Assembly (NCBI GenBank): GCA_964631375.1
Contig: CAZVYQ010000002.1
Span: forward strand, 1-64,000
From: JAAYYM01 sp964631375
Lineage (GTDB): Bacteria > Bacillota > Clostridia > Lachnospirales > Lachnospiraceae
Direction of reading: 5' to 3'
DNA length: 64,000 nt
Positions 42,783-52,573 of the stretch are shown here, piece by piece. How positions within the stretch are numbered: the stretch's first letter is position 1; every line of letters starts with the position of its first letter. The position numbers were made by a program, and so were the translations under genes. The notes under the pieces were generated by a model that had not been told where the DNA came from, did not search any database, and was given only the letters and a program-made list of their open reading frames with translations.

Positions 42783-44099
42783 ATGAAAAAGCATCTCATC
42801 AAAACAATCAAGCCGGACAGTATAGCTATGGAGTTAGGGATAGAGCCCGGAGACAGTCTGCTGTCTGTGAACGGTCAGGAGATTGAGGATATTTTTGATT
42901 TTCAGTATTTGACTGAGGATGATTATATTGAGGTGTTGATCGAAAAAACTGATGGTGAAGAATGGCTGCTGGAAATCGATAAGGATCCGGATGAAGATCT
43001 TGGGATAGAATTTGAGAACGGATTTATGGATGAGTATCGTTCTTGTAGAAATAAGTGTATTTTTTGCTTTATTGATCAGATGCCTTCAGGGATGCGTGAA
43101 ACACTTTATTTCAAGGATGATGATTCCAGACTCTCATTTTTACAGGGTAATTATGTGACTCTGACCAATATGAGTGAACATGATATTGAACGAATCATTC
43201 ATTATCATTTATCTCCGATCAATATTTCATTTCAGACGACAAATCCGGAACTTCGATGTAAAATGCTGAACAACCGATTTGCCGGTGAAGCATTAAAAAA
43301 GGTAGACAGACTGTTTGAGGCCGGCATTACGATGAATGGTCAGATTGTACTGTGCAAGGGAGTGAATGATGGGGAGGAACTGGATCGCAGCATACGGGAT
43401 CTGACAGATTACATTCCATATTTGGAGAGTGTATCCGTTGTACCGGTTGGATTATCGAAGTATCGTGAAGGATTATATCCGCTGGAGCCATTTACAGGAG
43501 AGGATGCCAAAATAATACTGGATATGATACACAAATGGCAACAAAAACTATATCATGAACATGGAACACATTTTATCCATGCCTCGGATGAGTTGTATAT
43601 TTTGGCAGATCAAGAGATGCCACCGGAAGAAAACTATGATGGATATCTACAGTTGGAAAACGGAGTCGGCATGGTACGTCTATTGCTGAAGGAGTTTCAA
43701 GAGGCGATTTGCAATGAAAGAGAAGCAGTGACAAAGCAATGTGAAGAAGAGATCTCAATGGTGACAGGCACCTTGATGTATCGGTATATTCAAATGATGC
43801 TGCAGCAGATACAGCAGATTTATCCACAGATTAAAGTACATCTTTATGCAGTGGTCAATCATTTCTTCGGAGAGAACATCACAGTATCCGGACTGTTGAC
43901 CGGAACCGATATCATAAAACAGCTTAGAGGAAAACCGTTAGGAAGCAGACTTTTGTTGCCGGTCAATCTGTTGCGAAGTAATGAAAGTGTGCTATTAGAT
44001 GATGTAACCGTTGATGACCTTGAAAAGGCTTTACAAGTCAAAGTGGATATTGTAAAATCAAGCGGATGGGATTTTGTCAGTGCAGTTATCGGCAAATGA
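42783..44099 (+). CDS. DUF512 protein with PDZ and radical-SAM-like domains
   Basis: A 438-residue protein. An N-terminal PDZ-like region (KPDSIAMELGIEPGDSLLSVNG) is followed by a radical SAM core with the CxxxCxxC cluster motif in SCRNKCIFCFIDQMP (from about residue 85). The rest is DUF512. It lies directly upstream of der; this pair is conserved in Clostridia, which suggests a link to ribosome assembly or RNA modification, but the substrate is unknown. Confidence 0.88.
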   Translation: MKKHLIKTIKPDSIAMELGIEPGDSLLSVNGQEIEDIFDFQYLTEDDYIEVLIEKTDGEEWLLEIDKDPDEDLGIEFENGFMDEYRSCRNKCIFCFIDQMPSGMRETLYFKDDDSRLSFLQGNYVTLTNMSEHDIERIIHYHLSPINISFQTTNPELRCKMLNNRFAGEALKKVDRLFEAGITMNGQIVLCKGVNDGEELDRSIRDLTDYIPYLESVSVVPVGLSKYREGLYPLEPFTGEDAKIILDMIHKWQQKLYHEHGTHFIHASDELYILADQEMPPEENYDGYLQLENGVGMVRLLLKEFQEAICNEREAVTKQCEEEISMVTGTLMYRYIQMMLQQIQQIYPQIKVHLYAVVNHFFGENITVSGLLTGTDIIKQLRGKPLGSRLLLPVNLLRSNESVLLDDVTVDDLEKALQVKVDIVKSSGWDFVSAVIGK

Positions 44100-44136
44100 G
44101 ATCATTCATGGTATTAGATCAGAACAGGAGATTATT

Positions 44137-45459
44137 ATGAGTAAGCCGATTGTGGCTATCGTAGGAAGACCAAATGTTGGAAAGTCAACACTTTTCAATG
44201 CTCTTGCCGGTGAGAAGATCAGTATTGTCAAGGATACACCGGGAATTACAAGAGATCGAATTTATGCAGATGTGACTTGGTTAGACAAGTCATTTACAAT
44301 GATTGATACCGGAGGAATTGAACCGGAATCAAAGGATATTATTCTGTCACAGATGAGAGAACAGGCTCAAATTGCCATTGATACGGCTGATGTGATTGTG
44401 TTTCTGGTAGATGTGAAGCAAGGACTGGTTGATGCCGACTCTAAAGTGGCTGATATGCTGCGTCGTTCAGGAAAACCGATTGTACTTGCTGTAAACAAGG
44501 TGGATCATTTTGAAAAATACGAAGCCGATGTCTATGAATTTTATAACCTTGGAATCGGAGAACCGTTTGCAATTTCTGCTTCAGAGCGTCTGGGACTTGG
44601 AGAAATGTTGGATGAGATCATTCGTCATTTCCCAGAAGATGAGTCTGAGGAAGAGGAAGATGAACGTCCAAAGATTGCGATTGTCGGGAAGCCGAATGTT
44701 GGGAAATCCTCGATTATCAATAAGCTTTTGGGAGAGAACAGAGTCATTGTTTCCGACATCGCCGGTACAACCAGAGATGCAGTAGACACCCCAATCCAAT
44801 ATCAGGGCAGAGAGTATGTCATGATTGATACGGCAGGTCTTCGCAGAAAAAAGAATGTTAAGGAAGAACTGGAACGTTATATGATCATTAGAACCGTCAG
44901 TGCTGTAGAACGGGCAGATGTTGTGATTGTTGTGATTGATGCTGTAGAGGGAATCACAGAACAGGAAGCAAAGATTGCAGGTATTGCACATGAGGCGGGA
45001 AAAGGTGTCATCATTGCAGTCAATAAATGGGATGCTGTAGAAAAGGATGATAAGACAATTTACCGTTTTACGGAGAAGATCAGAAATACTTTAGCCTATA
45101 TGCCTTATGCGGAGATTTTGTTTATATCTGCGGCGACCGGGCAGAGATTACCTAAACTATTTGAACTGATTGATATGATCATCGAAAATCATGCAATGCG
45201 TGTCGGGACAGGTGTACTGAATGAAATCATGTCAGAAGCAGTGGCATTGCAACAGCCACCATCCGATAAGGGAAAGAGGCTGAAATTGTTTTATATCACT
45301 CAGGTTGCTGTCAAACCACCGACGTTTGTTATTTTTGTGAATGATAAAGAATTGATGCATTTTTCATATACAAGATACATTGAAAACCGAATCAGGGATT
45401 CCTTTGGATTCCGAGGGACACCGCTTCGATTTATCATACGCGAGAGAAAGGAGCAGTAA
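44137..45459 (+). CDS. der: ribosome biogenesis GTPase Der (EngA)
   Basis: This 440-residue protein carries two tandem GTPase domains (GRPNVGKSTL with DTPGIT; GKPNVGKSSI with DTAGLR) and a C-terminal KH-like domain. It is essential for 50S assembly. The ATG at 44137 has AGGAG upstream; the in-frame start at 44074 would lie inside the DUF512 gene. Confidence 0.96.
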   Translation: MSKPIVAIVGRPNVGKSTLFNALAGEKISIVKDTPGITRDRIYADVTWLDKSFTMIDTGGIEPESKDIILSQMREQAQIAIDTADVIVFLVDVKQGLVDADSKVADMLRRSGKPIVLAVNKVDHFEKYEADVYEFYNLGIGEPFAISASERLGLGEMLDEIIRHFPEDESEEEEDERPKIAIVGKPNVGKSSIINKLLGENRVIVSDIAGTTRDAVDTPIQYQGREYVMIDTAGLRRKKNVKEELERYMIIRTVSAVERADVVIVVIDAVEGITEQEAKIAGIAHEAGKGVIIAVNKWDAVEKDDKTIYRFTEKIRNTLAYMPYAEILFISAATGQRLPKLFELIDMIIENHAMRVGTGVLNEIMSEAVALQQPPSDKGKRLKLFYITQVAVKPPTFVIFVNDKELMHFSYTRYIENRIRDSFGFRGTPLRFIIRERKEQ

Positions 45460-45462
45460 ATC

Positions 45463-46164
45463 ATGGAGCGTGTTATATGTCTGGTGTTAGGATATGTTTT
45501 TGGATTGTTCCAGACAGGATATTTTATCGGAAGAATGAATGGAATCGATATCCGAACAACCGGAAGCAGAAATGCTGGGACGACAAATGTACTCAGAACA
45601 CTTGGTACGAGATCCGGGCTGATCGTATTTGCAGGTGATGCCCTAAAATGTATTCTTGCCATTGTGATCGTCAGATTGATCTTTGGCAGTATCTATGCAG
45701 ATCATCTGCCCTTGCTTGAAATCTATACAGGTGCCGGTGTTGTTGTGGGACACAATTTTCCTTTTTTTATGCATTTTAGAGGTGGAAAAGGGATTGCTGC
45801 AACAGGAGGTATGATTATTGCATTCGATGCATTATGTACAGGACTTGGATTGATCACTTTTTTTGGAGCTTTTTTGACAACTCATTATGTGTCACTTGGT
45901 TCATTACTTGTCTATGCAGGATTTATGATCGAGGTAGTTGTGCTGGGTCAAATGGGTCATTTTGGAATGGCACAGCCATATTTAACTGAAATGTACATAG
46001 TTGTTTTTTTGATGACTGTGATGGCATACATGAAACACAGAGAAAATATCAAAAGGTTATTACATGGCACAGAACGCAAGACCTATCTGTCCAAAAGAAA
46101 ACAGGAAGAACAGAAGTTAAATACGCAGACCAAGGAACCGGAAGGGGATATTATCAATGAGTAA
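45463..46164 (+). CDS. plsY: glycerol-3-phosphate acyltransferase PlsY
   Basis: A 233-residue multi-pass membrane enzyme that acylates glycerol-3-phosphate with acyl phosphate made by PlsX. The motifs are TGSRNAGTTNVLRTLG, HNFPFFMHFRGGKGIA and a third conserved loop. A hydrophilic C-terminal tail of about 30 residues (KQEEQKLNTQTKEPEG) is longer than usual. It starts 3 bp after der and overlaps gpsA by 8 bp. Confidence 0.94.
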   Translation: MERVICLVLGYVFGLFQTGYFIGRMNGIDIRTTGSRNAGTTNVLRTLGTRSGLIVFAGDALKCILAIVIVRLIFGSIYADHLPLLEIYTGAGVVVGHNFPFFMHFRGGKGIAATGGMIIAFDALCTGLGLITFFGAFLTTHYVSLGSLLVYAGFMIEVVVLGQMGHFGMAQPYLTEMYIVVFLMTVMAYMKHRENIKRLLHGTERKTYLSKRKQEEQKLNTQTKEPEGDIINE

Positions 46165-47164
46165 CGTCAGTGTGATAGGAGCAGGAAGTTGGGGAACAGC
46201 ATTAGCATTATTATTGCATAAAAACGGACATCAAGTAACAGTATGGTCTATCATAGAATCAGAAATTGAGATGCTGCAAAAGGAACATGAACACAAGGAT
46301 AAGCTGCCGGGAGTCAAACTGCCGGAGGATATGATTTTCACGAACAATCTCTCTGATGCTGTAAAGGATAAGGATGTATTGGTTTTGGCAGTTCCTTCAC
46401 CGTTTACGAGGAGTACGGCAAAGCTTTTGAAGGAGGTTGTTGCAGCGGATCAGATCATCGTAGATGTTGCCAAGGGAATTGAAGAAGGCACTCTGATGAC
46501 ACTCAGTCAGATCATTAAGGAAGAGGTGCCACAGGCAAATGTTGCAGTATTATCAGGCCCTTCACATGCGGAAGAGGTAGGCAGGGGGATTCCGACCACC
46601 TGTGTCATTGGTGCAAAGGATCAAAAAACAGCAGAATATCTACAGAATCTGTTTATGAATGAAGTGTTCAGAGTCTATACAAGCAGTGATATACTTGGAA
46701 TAGAACTTGGCGGAGCTTTAAAAAATGTCGTGGCTCTGGCTGCCGGAATGGCTGACGGGCTGGGATATGGTGATAACACAAAGGCAGCATTGATTACGCG
46801 CGGTATCAGTGAAATCTCCAGACTTGGTATTGCGATGGGTGGAAAAGCCGGGACATTCTATGGATTGACAGGAATCGGTGATTTGATTGTGACCTGTGCC
46901 AGTATGCACTCACGTAACAGAAGGGCAGGCATTCTGATCGGACAGGGTAAGTCAATGCAGGAAGCTATGGATGAAGTCAAGATGGTTGTAGAGGGTGTCT
47001 ATTCTGCAAAGGCTGCGGTTGCTTTGTCAGAGAAGTATCAGGTTGAGATGCCGATTATTGAACAGGTCAATCTGATCCTGTTTGCAGGAAAGACTGCAGA
47101 CGAAGCTGTTAGAGATTTGATGATTCGTGATAAGAAAATTGAGCATCCTGAAATGGCATGGTAA
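46157..47164 (+). CDS. gpsA: glycerol-3-phosphate dehydrogenase [NAD(P)+]
   Basis: This 335-residue enzyme makes glycerol-3-phosphate, the substrate of PlsY. The N-terminal Rossmann motif is GAGSWGTALALLL, with LSGPSHAEEVGRG, GGALKNVVALAAGMADG and GLTGIGDLIVTC further on. The plsY-gpsA order joins consecutive steps of phospholipid synthesis. Confidence 0.96.
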   Translation: MSNVSVIGAGSWGTALALLLHKNGHQVTVWSIIESEIEMLQKEHEHKDKLPGVKLPEDMIFTNNLSDAVKDKDVLVLAVPSPFTRSTAKLLKEVVAADQIIVDVAKGIEEGTLMTLSQIIKEEVPQANVAVLSGPSHAEEVGRGIPTTCVIGAKDQKTAEYLQNLFMNEVFRVYTSSDILGIELGGALKNVVALAAGMADGLGYGDNTKAALITRGISEISRLGIAMGGKAGTFYGLTGIGDLIVTCASMHSRNRRAGILIGQGKSMQEAMDEVKMVVEGVYSAKAAVALSEKYQVEMPIIEQVNLILFAGKTADEAVRDLMIRDKKIEHPEMAW

Positions 47165-47183
47165 TGCTGAACGGAGGGAAAAT

Positions 47184-48002
47184 ATGAGTATGTCTAATGA
47201 TGAATTTAAGAGCACCGGTGCTTATGTTGCATCGAAGGAATTAATGACTGCCGTCAATGTAGCAATTGCACTTCAAAAGCCTTTGTTGATTAAGGGTGAG
47301 CCCGGAACCGGTAAAACGATGTTAGCACAGGCGATCGCAGATTCATTGAACAAGAAGCTGATTATATGGAATATTAAATCTACAACAAAGGCTCAGGAGG
47401 GGTTATATGTCTATGACACCATCCAGAGATTATATGATGGACAATTTGGTGAAGAGGGTGTAGATGATATTGCCAGATATATCAAGCTGGGCAAACTCGG
47501 AGAAGCTTTTTCGGCAGATGAACAGGTGGTTCTGTTGATTGATGAAATAGATAAAGCAGATCTGGAATTTCCAAATGATCTATTGTGGGAACTTGACCAA
47601 ATGGAGTTTTATATTCATGAAACAAAAGAAACGATTACAGCGAAACAGCGTCCGATTGTGATTATCACATCAAATGCAGAAAAGGAACTACCGGATGCCT
47701 TTTTAAGACGCTGCATCTTTCATTATATTGATTTCCCGGACAAAAAACTTATGGAAGAGATCGTGAAGACTCATTTTGAGCATGTAGATGATCATCTGCT
47801 GCAATATGCTCTGCAAGCATTCTATGAGATCAGAGAGATTCGCGATATCAGGAAAAAACCCAGCACATCGGAGCTGATTGATTGGATCAGAGCATTACAG
47901 ATGGGCGGAATTGATGCGGAGAAAATACAAAAAGAACTGCCGTTTGTAGGAGTTATTATAAAGAAGGATGAAGATCTGGAAACATTGAGACACCACACCT
48001 GA
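47184..48002 (+). CDS. MoxR-family AAA+ ATPase
   Basis: A 272-residue AAA+ ATPase with Walker A GEPGTGKTML, Walker B VVLLIDEIDKAD and a sensor-1 TSNAEKELPDAFLRR segment. MoxR ATPases act with VWA proteins as metal-insertion or remodelling chaperones, and a VWA gene follows by 16 bp. The ATG at 47184 has GGAGGG upstream; an in-frame start at 47127 overlaps gpsA. The client is unknown. Confidence 0.9.
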   Translation: MSMSNDEFKSTGAYVASKELMTAVNVAIALQKPLLIKGEPGTGKTMLAQAIADSLNKKLIIWNIKSTTKAQEGLYVYDTIQRLYDGQFGEEGVDDIARYIKLGKLGEAFSADEQVVLLIDEIDKADLEFPNDLLWELDQMEFYIHETKETITAKQRPIVIITSNAEKELPDAFLRRCIFHYIDFPDKKLMEEIVKTHFEHVDDHLLQYALQAFYEIREIRDIRKKPSTSELIDWIRALQMGGIDAEKIQKELPFVGVIIKKDEDLETLRHHT

Positions 48003-48018
48003 TCATAGGGAGATTGTT

Positions 48019-49227
48019 ATGTTCAGTGATTTTTTCTACTTTATGCGAAATAAGGGATTTGATATTTCGCTTAGCGAATGGTTGACATTGATGGATGCAC
48101 TTGATCAAGGACTTTGTAATTCCGATTTTACAGAGTTCTATTATGTTTCGCGTATGATTCTTGTAAAGAGTGAAACAGATTTTGATAAATATGATGGCAT
48201 GTTCGAAGAGTTTTTCAAGGGAATCAAGATGGAAGAAGAGGAGTCCATTGATAAATTCTTAAAGTGGCTGGACAAACCTGATTTTGCAGAATTACAAAAG
48301 GAATTGGCAAGATATGAACTGGAAGGTGAGGCTCTGCCAATTGATCTTGATAAGGAAGAAGTGTTAAAGAAGTATCACGAGCGTCTCAAGGAACAAAATG
48401 AAGAGCACAATGGTGGAAGCCAGTGGATCGGTACGATGGGAAAGTCTTCATTCGGAAATCTGGGAGGACATCTGGGTGGTGTCCGCATCGGTGGTACAAC
48501 CGGGTATCAGTCAGCCTTTCAGGTTATTGGAGAACGCAAATTCCGTGATTTTAGGAATGATAAGCTCTTGGATAACAGGCAGTTTCAAACAGCACTCAGA
48601 AGACTGCGTCAATTTTCAACGAGACTTGATATTCCAAAGACAGAGCTTGATATAGATCAGACAATAGACAAGACCTGCAACAATGGTGGATGTCTTCAAA
48701 TCGTGTTTGACAGACCTAGAAAAAATGCTGTCAAATTACTGCTGCTGATGGATTCAGGAGGTACGATGATTCCATATAGCAATCTTTTAAATGAACTTTT
48801 TCAGTCTGTTCATAAATCCAATCATTACAAAGATGTAAAGACATATTATATCCATAATTGTTTGTATTCGAAGGTTTACAATACTCCTGAATGTGAAAAC
48901 GGAGACTGGACGGATACAGAATGGCTGTTTAAAAACTTGGGATCTGATTATAAGGTCATCATTGTGGGAGATGCCGCAATGGCTCCAGAGGAGCTTTATT
49001 CCGATACCGGAAATTATAGAGGACCAAATGAGGGGTTATCAGGCTACGAATGGCTGAGGCTGTTAAAGAAAAAGTATAAGAAAATAGTATGGTTGAACCC
49101 TAAAATGGCACCGGGAGATGCACCATGGCGAGAAGCTGAGACCATTCTGAAAAATGAGTTTCATATGTATAAATTGACTGTCAATGGACTCAATCAGGCA
49201 ATGACCTATCTGATGTCATCCAAATAG
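48019..49227 (+). CDS. VWA domain protein, CoxE-like
   Basis: A 402-residue protein with a C-terminal von Willebrand A domain that begins LLLLMDSGGTM, a variant MIDAS motif (D-S-G-G-T instead of DxSxS), preceded by a helical region with HLGGVRIGGTTGYQ. No signal peptide, so it works in the cytoplasm, presumably with the MoxR ATPase just upstream. This MoxR/VWA pairing is a known chaperone module; which protein it remodels is not indicated by the neighbours. Confidence 0.85.
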   Translation: MFSDFFYFMRNKGFDISLSEWLTLMDALDQGLCNSDFTEFYYVSRMILVKSETDFDKYDGMFEEFFKGIKMEEEESIDKFLKWLDKPDFAELQKELARYELEGEALPIDLDKEEVLKKYHERLKEQNEEHNGGSQWIGTMGKSSFGNLGGHLGGVRIGGTTGYQSAFQVIGERKFRDFRNDKLLDNRQFQTALRRLRQFSTRLDIPKTELDIDQTIDKTCNNGGCLQIVFDRPRKNAVKLLLLMDSGGTMIPYSNLLNELFQSVHKSNHYKDVKTYYIHNCLYSKVYNTPECENGDWTDTEWLFKNLGSDYKVIIVGDAAMAPEELYSDTGNYRGPNEGLSGYEWLRLLKKKYKKIVWLNPKMAPGDAPWREAETILKNEFHMYKLTVNGLNQAMTYLMSSK

Positions 49228-49260
49228 AATTGTCTGAAAAGAATTTGATTGATAAAGGAA

Positions 49261-49289
49261 TTGAAAAACACTGTAAAATAAGATATAAT
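49261..49289 (+). promoter_or_regulatory. promoter for the signalling cluster
   Basis: TTGAAA (49261-49266), 17-bp spacer, perfect TATAAT (49284-49289), 84 bp before the response regulator gene. Confidence 0.75.
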
Positions 49290-49372
49290 AACGTCAGATA
49301 TTGTAATGTTTTGTTCATTCAATTGATTCATTTGTTCGGATATGATATCAAATTTCAGGAGGCGGTCGATTA

Positions 49373-50434
49373 GTGCATAAAGTAATGATTGTTGATGATA
49401 ATATGACGAATCTGATTATGGCTAAAAAAGCACTTGAAGATTTGTATGAGATCGTTCCTGTTAATTCGGGAGAGATGGCATTGGAGTTTTTGAGAGATAT
49501 GCCTGAACCACCGGATCTATTGCTGTTGGATGTTGATATGCCAAATGTCAATGGCTTTTATGTCATCAGCGAAATGAAAAATAATAATAAGTTAGCCAAT
49601 ATTCCTGTGATTTTTCTGACGGCTCAGGATGATGAAACAACTGAGGTCGAGGGGTATTTTCTCGGAGCAATCGATTATATACGTAAGCCATATACAACTG
49701 CATTGTTACAAAAAAGAATTGATATCCATATCAGGTTGATTGAGAGCGAGAGACGCTTACGTAATTATAATAATACACTGTCACAGACCGTAAAAGAAAA
49801 AACGCATAACATCATTGAATTACAATATGCGATTGTTGAAATGTTTGTAGAATTAATGGAAAAACGTGATCCTACTGCAGGCTTCCATGCTAGAAGAGTT
49901 GAAAAATACATGGATGTTTTTCTTGGAGAGGTTATCAAAAGCGGAAAGTATCATATTTTTGCAGAGGATGCCGAAGGATTTATCTTTGCATCCAAGATAC
50001 ACGATATCGGAAAGATCAGCATCTCTGACAGAAGTCTGTTGAGTGCTGTGTCAGATCTCAGTCTACAGGAAGTAGAAGAACTTAAGAGTCATACGTTACT
50101 TGGGGCTGAGGCAATTCAAAAGGTTATTTCGGTCATATCACAAAACAGTTTCTTGAATTATGCCTACAATATGTGTCGATCGCATCATGAGCGATGGGAT
50201 GGCAAGGGTTATCCGGATAAAATGCTGACAACAGATATTCCGGAAGAAGCGCGGATCCTGGCAATCGTAAACAGTTATGATGAATTCAGAACAAAAAATG
50301 ACGGCAGAAAGCCTCTGACGCATGAGGAGGCCATCAATAGAATACGCCTGTGGAGCGGAACCTATTTTGATCCGGATTTGGTAGAACTGTTTCTGGCAAT
50401 TGAGAAGGATATTGAGAGGGCATCGTTATCGTAA
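49373..50434 (+). CDS. response regulator with HD-GYP phosphodiesterase domain
   Basis: A 353-residue protein. The N-terminal receiver has phospho-acceptor Asp53 in LLDVDMPNVNG. A short helical linker leads to an HD-GYP domain with KIHDIGKIS (His210-Asp211) and WDGKGYPDK (Gly279-Tyr280-Pro281), the residues expected of an active cyclic di-GMP phosphodiesterase. The GTG at 49373 has AGGAGG ten bases upstream. The next two genes encode hybrid histidine kinases within 25 bp of each other, so they are the obvious upstream signal donors. Confidence 0.93.
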   Translation: MHKVMIVDDNMTNLIMAKKALEDLYEIVPVNSGEMALEFLRDMPEPPDLLLLDVDMPNVNGFYVISEMKNNNKLANIPVIFLTAQDDETTEVEGYFLGAIDYIRKPYTTALLQKRIDIHIRLIESERRLRNYNNTLSQTVKEKTHNIIELQYAIVEMFVELMEKRDPTAGFHARRVEKYMDVFLGEVIKSGKYHIFAEDAEGFIFASKIHDIGKISISDRSLLSAVSDLSLQEVEELKSHTLLGAEAIQKVISVISQNSFLNYAYNMCRSHHERWDGKGYPDKMLTTDIPEEARILAIVNSYDEFRTKNDGRKPLTHEEAINRIRLWSGTYFDPDLVELFLAIEKDIERASLS

Positions 50435-50452
50435 TCTGACAGGGGAAGACAT

Positions 50453-52552
50453 ATGCTGAACATGATCTATGAAAGATATTTTGGTGAGCATCTTTCTAAT
50501 GATGTGAGAACCTTTAATACGAATCATCTTGTAATCATTGCAGCTGCCTTCATTGCTGTCTTTTTATCCCTGATTTTTATGCCGCAGACAAAAGCGGTTT
50601 TATTGTTAATAGGAACACTGGCTCTTGCTATAATCACTTTTTTTGATGCAAACAGAACAGGAAGATATGTATCCTGTTCTATTGTTATGTCTATTGTTAT
50701 TAATTTTATTCTGATGCCGAGTATTTATTTCTGTTACAATTCCCTTGCTTGCTGTATACCGGTTTACTGTATATTGGGGGTCGTTTATACGATTCTTCTG
50801 GTTCATGGATGGAAAGGAGCGATCTTGGTCGGAGTCAGTCTGATCTGGTATTTGGGTCTTTTTATTTATGGATACCACAATCTACAGTTGGATCTTGGAG
50901 TACATACGTTAAGAGACTGTGTTGGAGTTGTAATCAGCGTCATAATGACAAGTCTGTTTGCGGGTATGGAGATCAAATACAAAATAACCCTTTTTAAAAA
51001 GAAACAAAAAGTGGCAGAGCAAACACATTTGGAATCTATGGATGCATATATTGCAAAGGACATGTTTCTGATTAACATGTCACATGAAATCAGGACACCT
51101 ATGAATGCAATCCTTGGAACGACTGAACTTTTATTAGATTATGATATTAATGAACATATCAGAGACAATGTATATAATATTTTGAATTCCTGTAATGCAC
51201 TGCTTACGATTACAGATGATATGCTGGATATGACAAAGACTGAGTCTGATCATATCAGGATCTTTAATTCCGAGTATGATCTTACTGAACTATTGACGGA
51301 TATTGTAAATATGATGTCAGTGAGAATGATGGATTCAGAAGTGGAGTTTTTTGTGGATATTGATACCGATATTCCATATCTACTCTATGGAGACGGTGCA
51401 AAGATCAGGCAGGTATTTATCAATCTGTTAAATAATGCGGTTAAGTATACAAAGTTTGGAAGTATTATTCTCAGAGTGGCATATGAAAGAATTGAAGATA
51501 ATAAGATACTGCTAAAGGTAGACGTGGCCGATACAGGTATCGGTATCAAGGAAGAAAATCTTTCAAAACTATTCTCCAGTTATCAACGTGTGGAGGAAGG
51601 AACAGCTGAGAGCAGAAGAATCGAGGGTACGGGACTTGGACTGGCCTTATCACAGGAAATTGTGGAGAAAATGAGTGGAAAGATTACTGTTCAGAGTAAA
51701 TATCGAGTAGGCAGTACATTTTCATTTACAATTCCTCAGACCATTATGACAGATATTCCGTTGGTACATAATAACAATATCGGTCTACAGAAGATCCTTG
51801 TTTTTGAGGAAAATGAAACCTTTCAATCGGTACTTTCGGATTTGTTTTTACGAATGGGATATTATGCGAAATATGCACAAAATAAGGTCATGTTCGAAAA
51901 TCTGGTCACTGAGGAACAGTTTACACATATCTTTATTGCCGCACAGCGTTATGAAGAGGTTGAGAAATTGCTGAAAAAATGCCTGACAACAGAGTGTCTT
52001 GTCATTATTTCGGATGTGAACCAGATTACATCTGTAGAGCAGTTTGGATATGTTTTGACGAGACCATTGCATTGTATCAATGTGTCAGAAGTATTTTCTT
52101 TGGAAAAGAGTAAGTCCATCAGAGAGGTGATCAAGAAGGGTGGATTTATATGTCCGGATGCACATATATTGGTTGTGGACGATAATCTGACCAATTTAAA
52201 TGTTGTGGGAGGCTTTCTTAAAAAATATGAAGCCCAGGTTATTATGGCAAACAGTGGTGCAGAGTGCTTGAGTATTGTTGCATCAGAACCTGTTGATCTG
52301 ATCTTTTTGGATTACATGATGCCGGAGATGGACGGAATTGATACATTAATGAAGATTAAGGAAATGAATAGAACGGAAATTGATCAAATCCATATCATTG
52401 CACTAACTGCAAATGTAGTAAGTGGTGCCAGAGAGATGTTCATGGAAGCCGGTTTTAATGATTATATATCAAAACCGATTGAAACAGATGTCATGGAGCG
52501 GGCGCTCAAAAACCATCTGCCAAAACACTTAATTATAGGCAAGAATCAGTAA
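50453..52552 (+). CDS. hybrid sensor histidine kinase (receiver at C-terminus)
   Basis: A 699-residue membrane kinase. About six hydrophobic segments occupy residues 25-185 with little extracytoplasmic loop. HisKA has the phosphorylated His211 in MSHEIRTPMNA; the HATPase follows (VFINLLNNAVKYT, ADTGIGI, GTGLGLALS). Residues about 440-550 look like a receiver without the acceptor aspartate, and a true receiver with Asp620 in FLDYMMPEMDG ends the protein. There is no Hpt domain, which the next kinase supplies. Confidence 0.92.
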   Translation: MLNMIYERYFGEHLSNDVRTFNTNHLVIIAAAFIAVFLSLIFMPQTKAVLLLIGTLALAIITFFDANRTGRYVSCSIVMSIVINFILMPSIYFCYNSLACCIPVYCILGVVYTILLVHGWKGAILVGVSLIWYLGLFIYGYHNLQLDLGVHTLRDCVGVVISVIMTSLFAGMEIKYKITLFKKKQKVAEQTHLESMDAYIAKDMFLINMSHEIRTPMNAILGTTELLLDYDINEHIRDNVYNILNSCNALLTITDDMLDMTKTESDHIRIFNSEYDLTELLTDIVNMMSVRMMDSEVEFFVDIDTDIPYLLYGDGAKIRQVFINLLNNAVKYTKFGSIILRVAYERIEDNKILLKVDVADTGIGIKEENLSKLFSSYQRVEEGTAESRRIEGTGLGLALSQEIVEKMSGKITVQSKYRVGSTFSFTIPQTIMTDIPLVHNNNIGLQKILVFEENETFQSVLSDLFLRMGYYAKYAQNKVMFENLVTEEQFTHIFIAAQRYEEVEKLLKKCLTTECLVIISDVNQITSVEQFGYVLTRPLHCINVSEVFSLEKSKSIREVIKKGGFICPDAHILVVDDNLTNLNVVGGFLKKYEAQVIMANSGAECLSIVASEPVDLIFLDYMMPEMDGIDTLMKIKEMNRTEIDQIHIIALTANVVSGAREMFMEAGFNDYISKPIETDVMERALKNHLPKHLIIGKNQ

Positions 52553-52573
52553 TCAGACAAAGGAATTCCAAAC

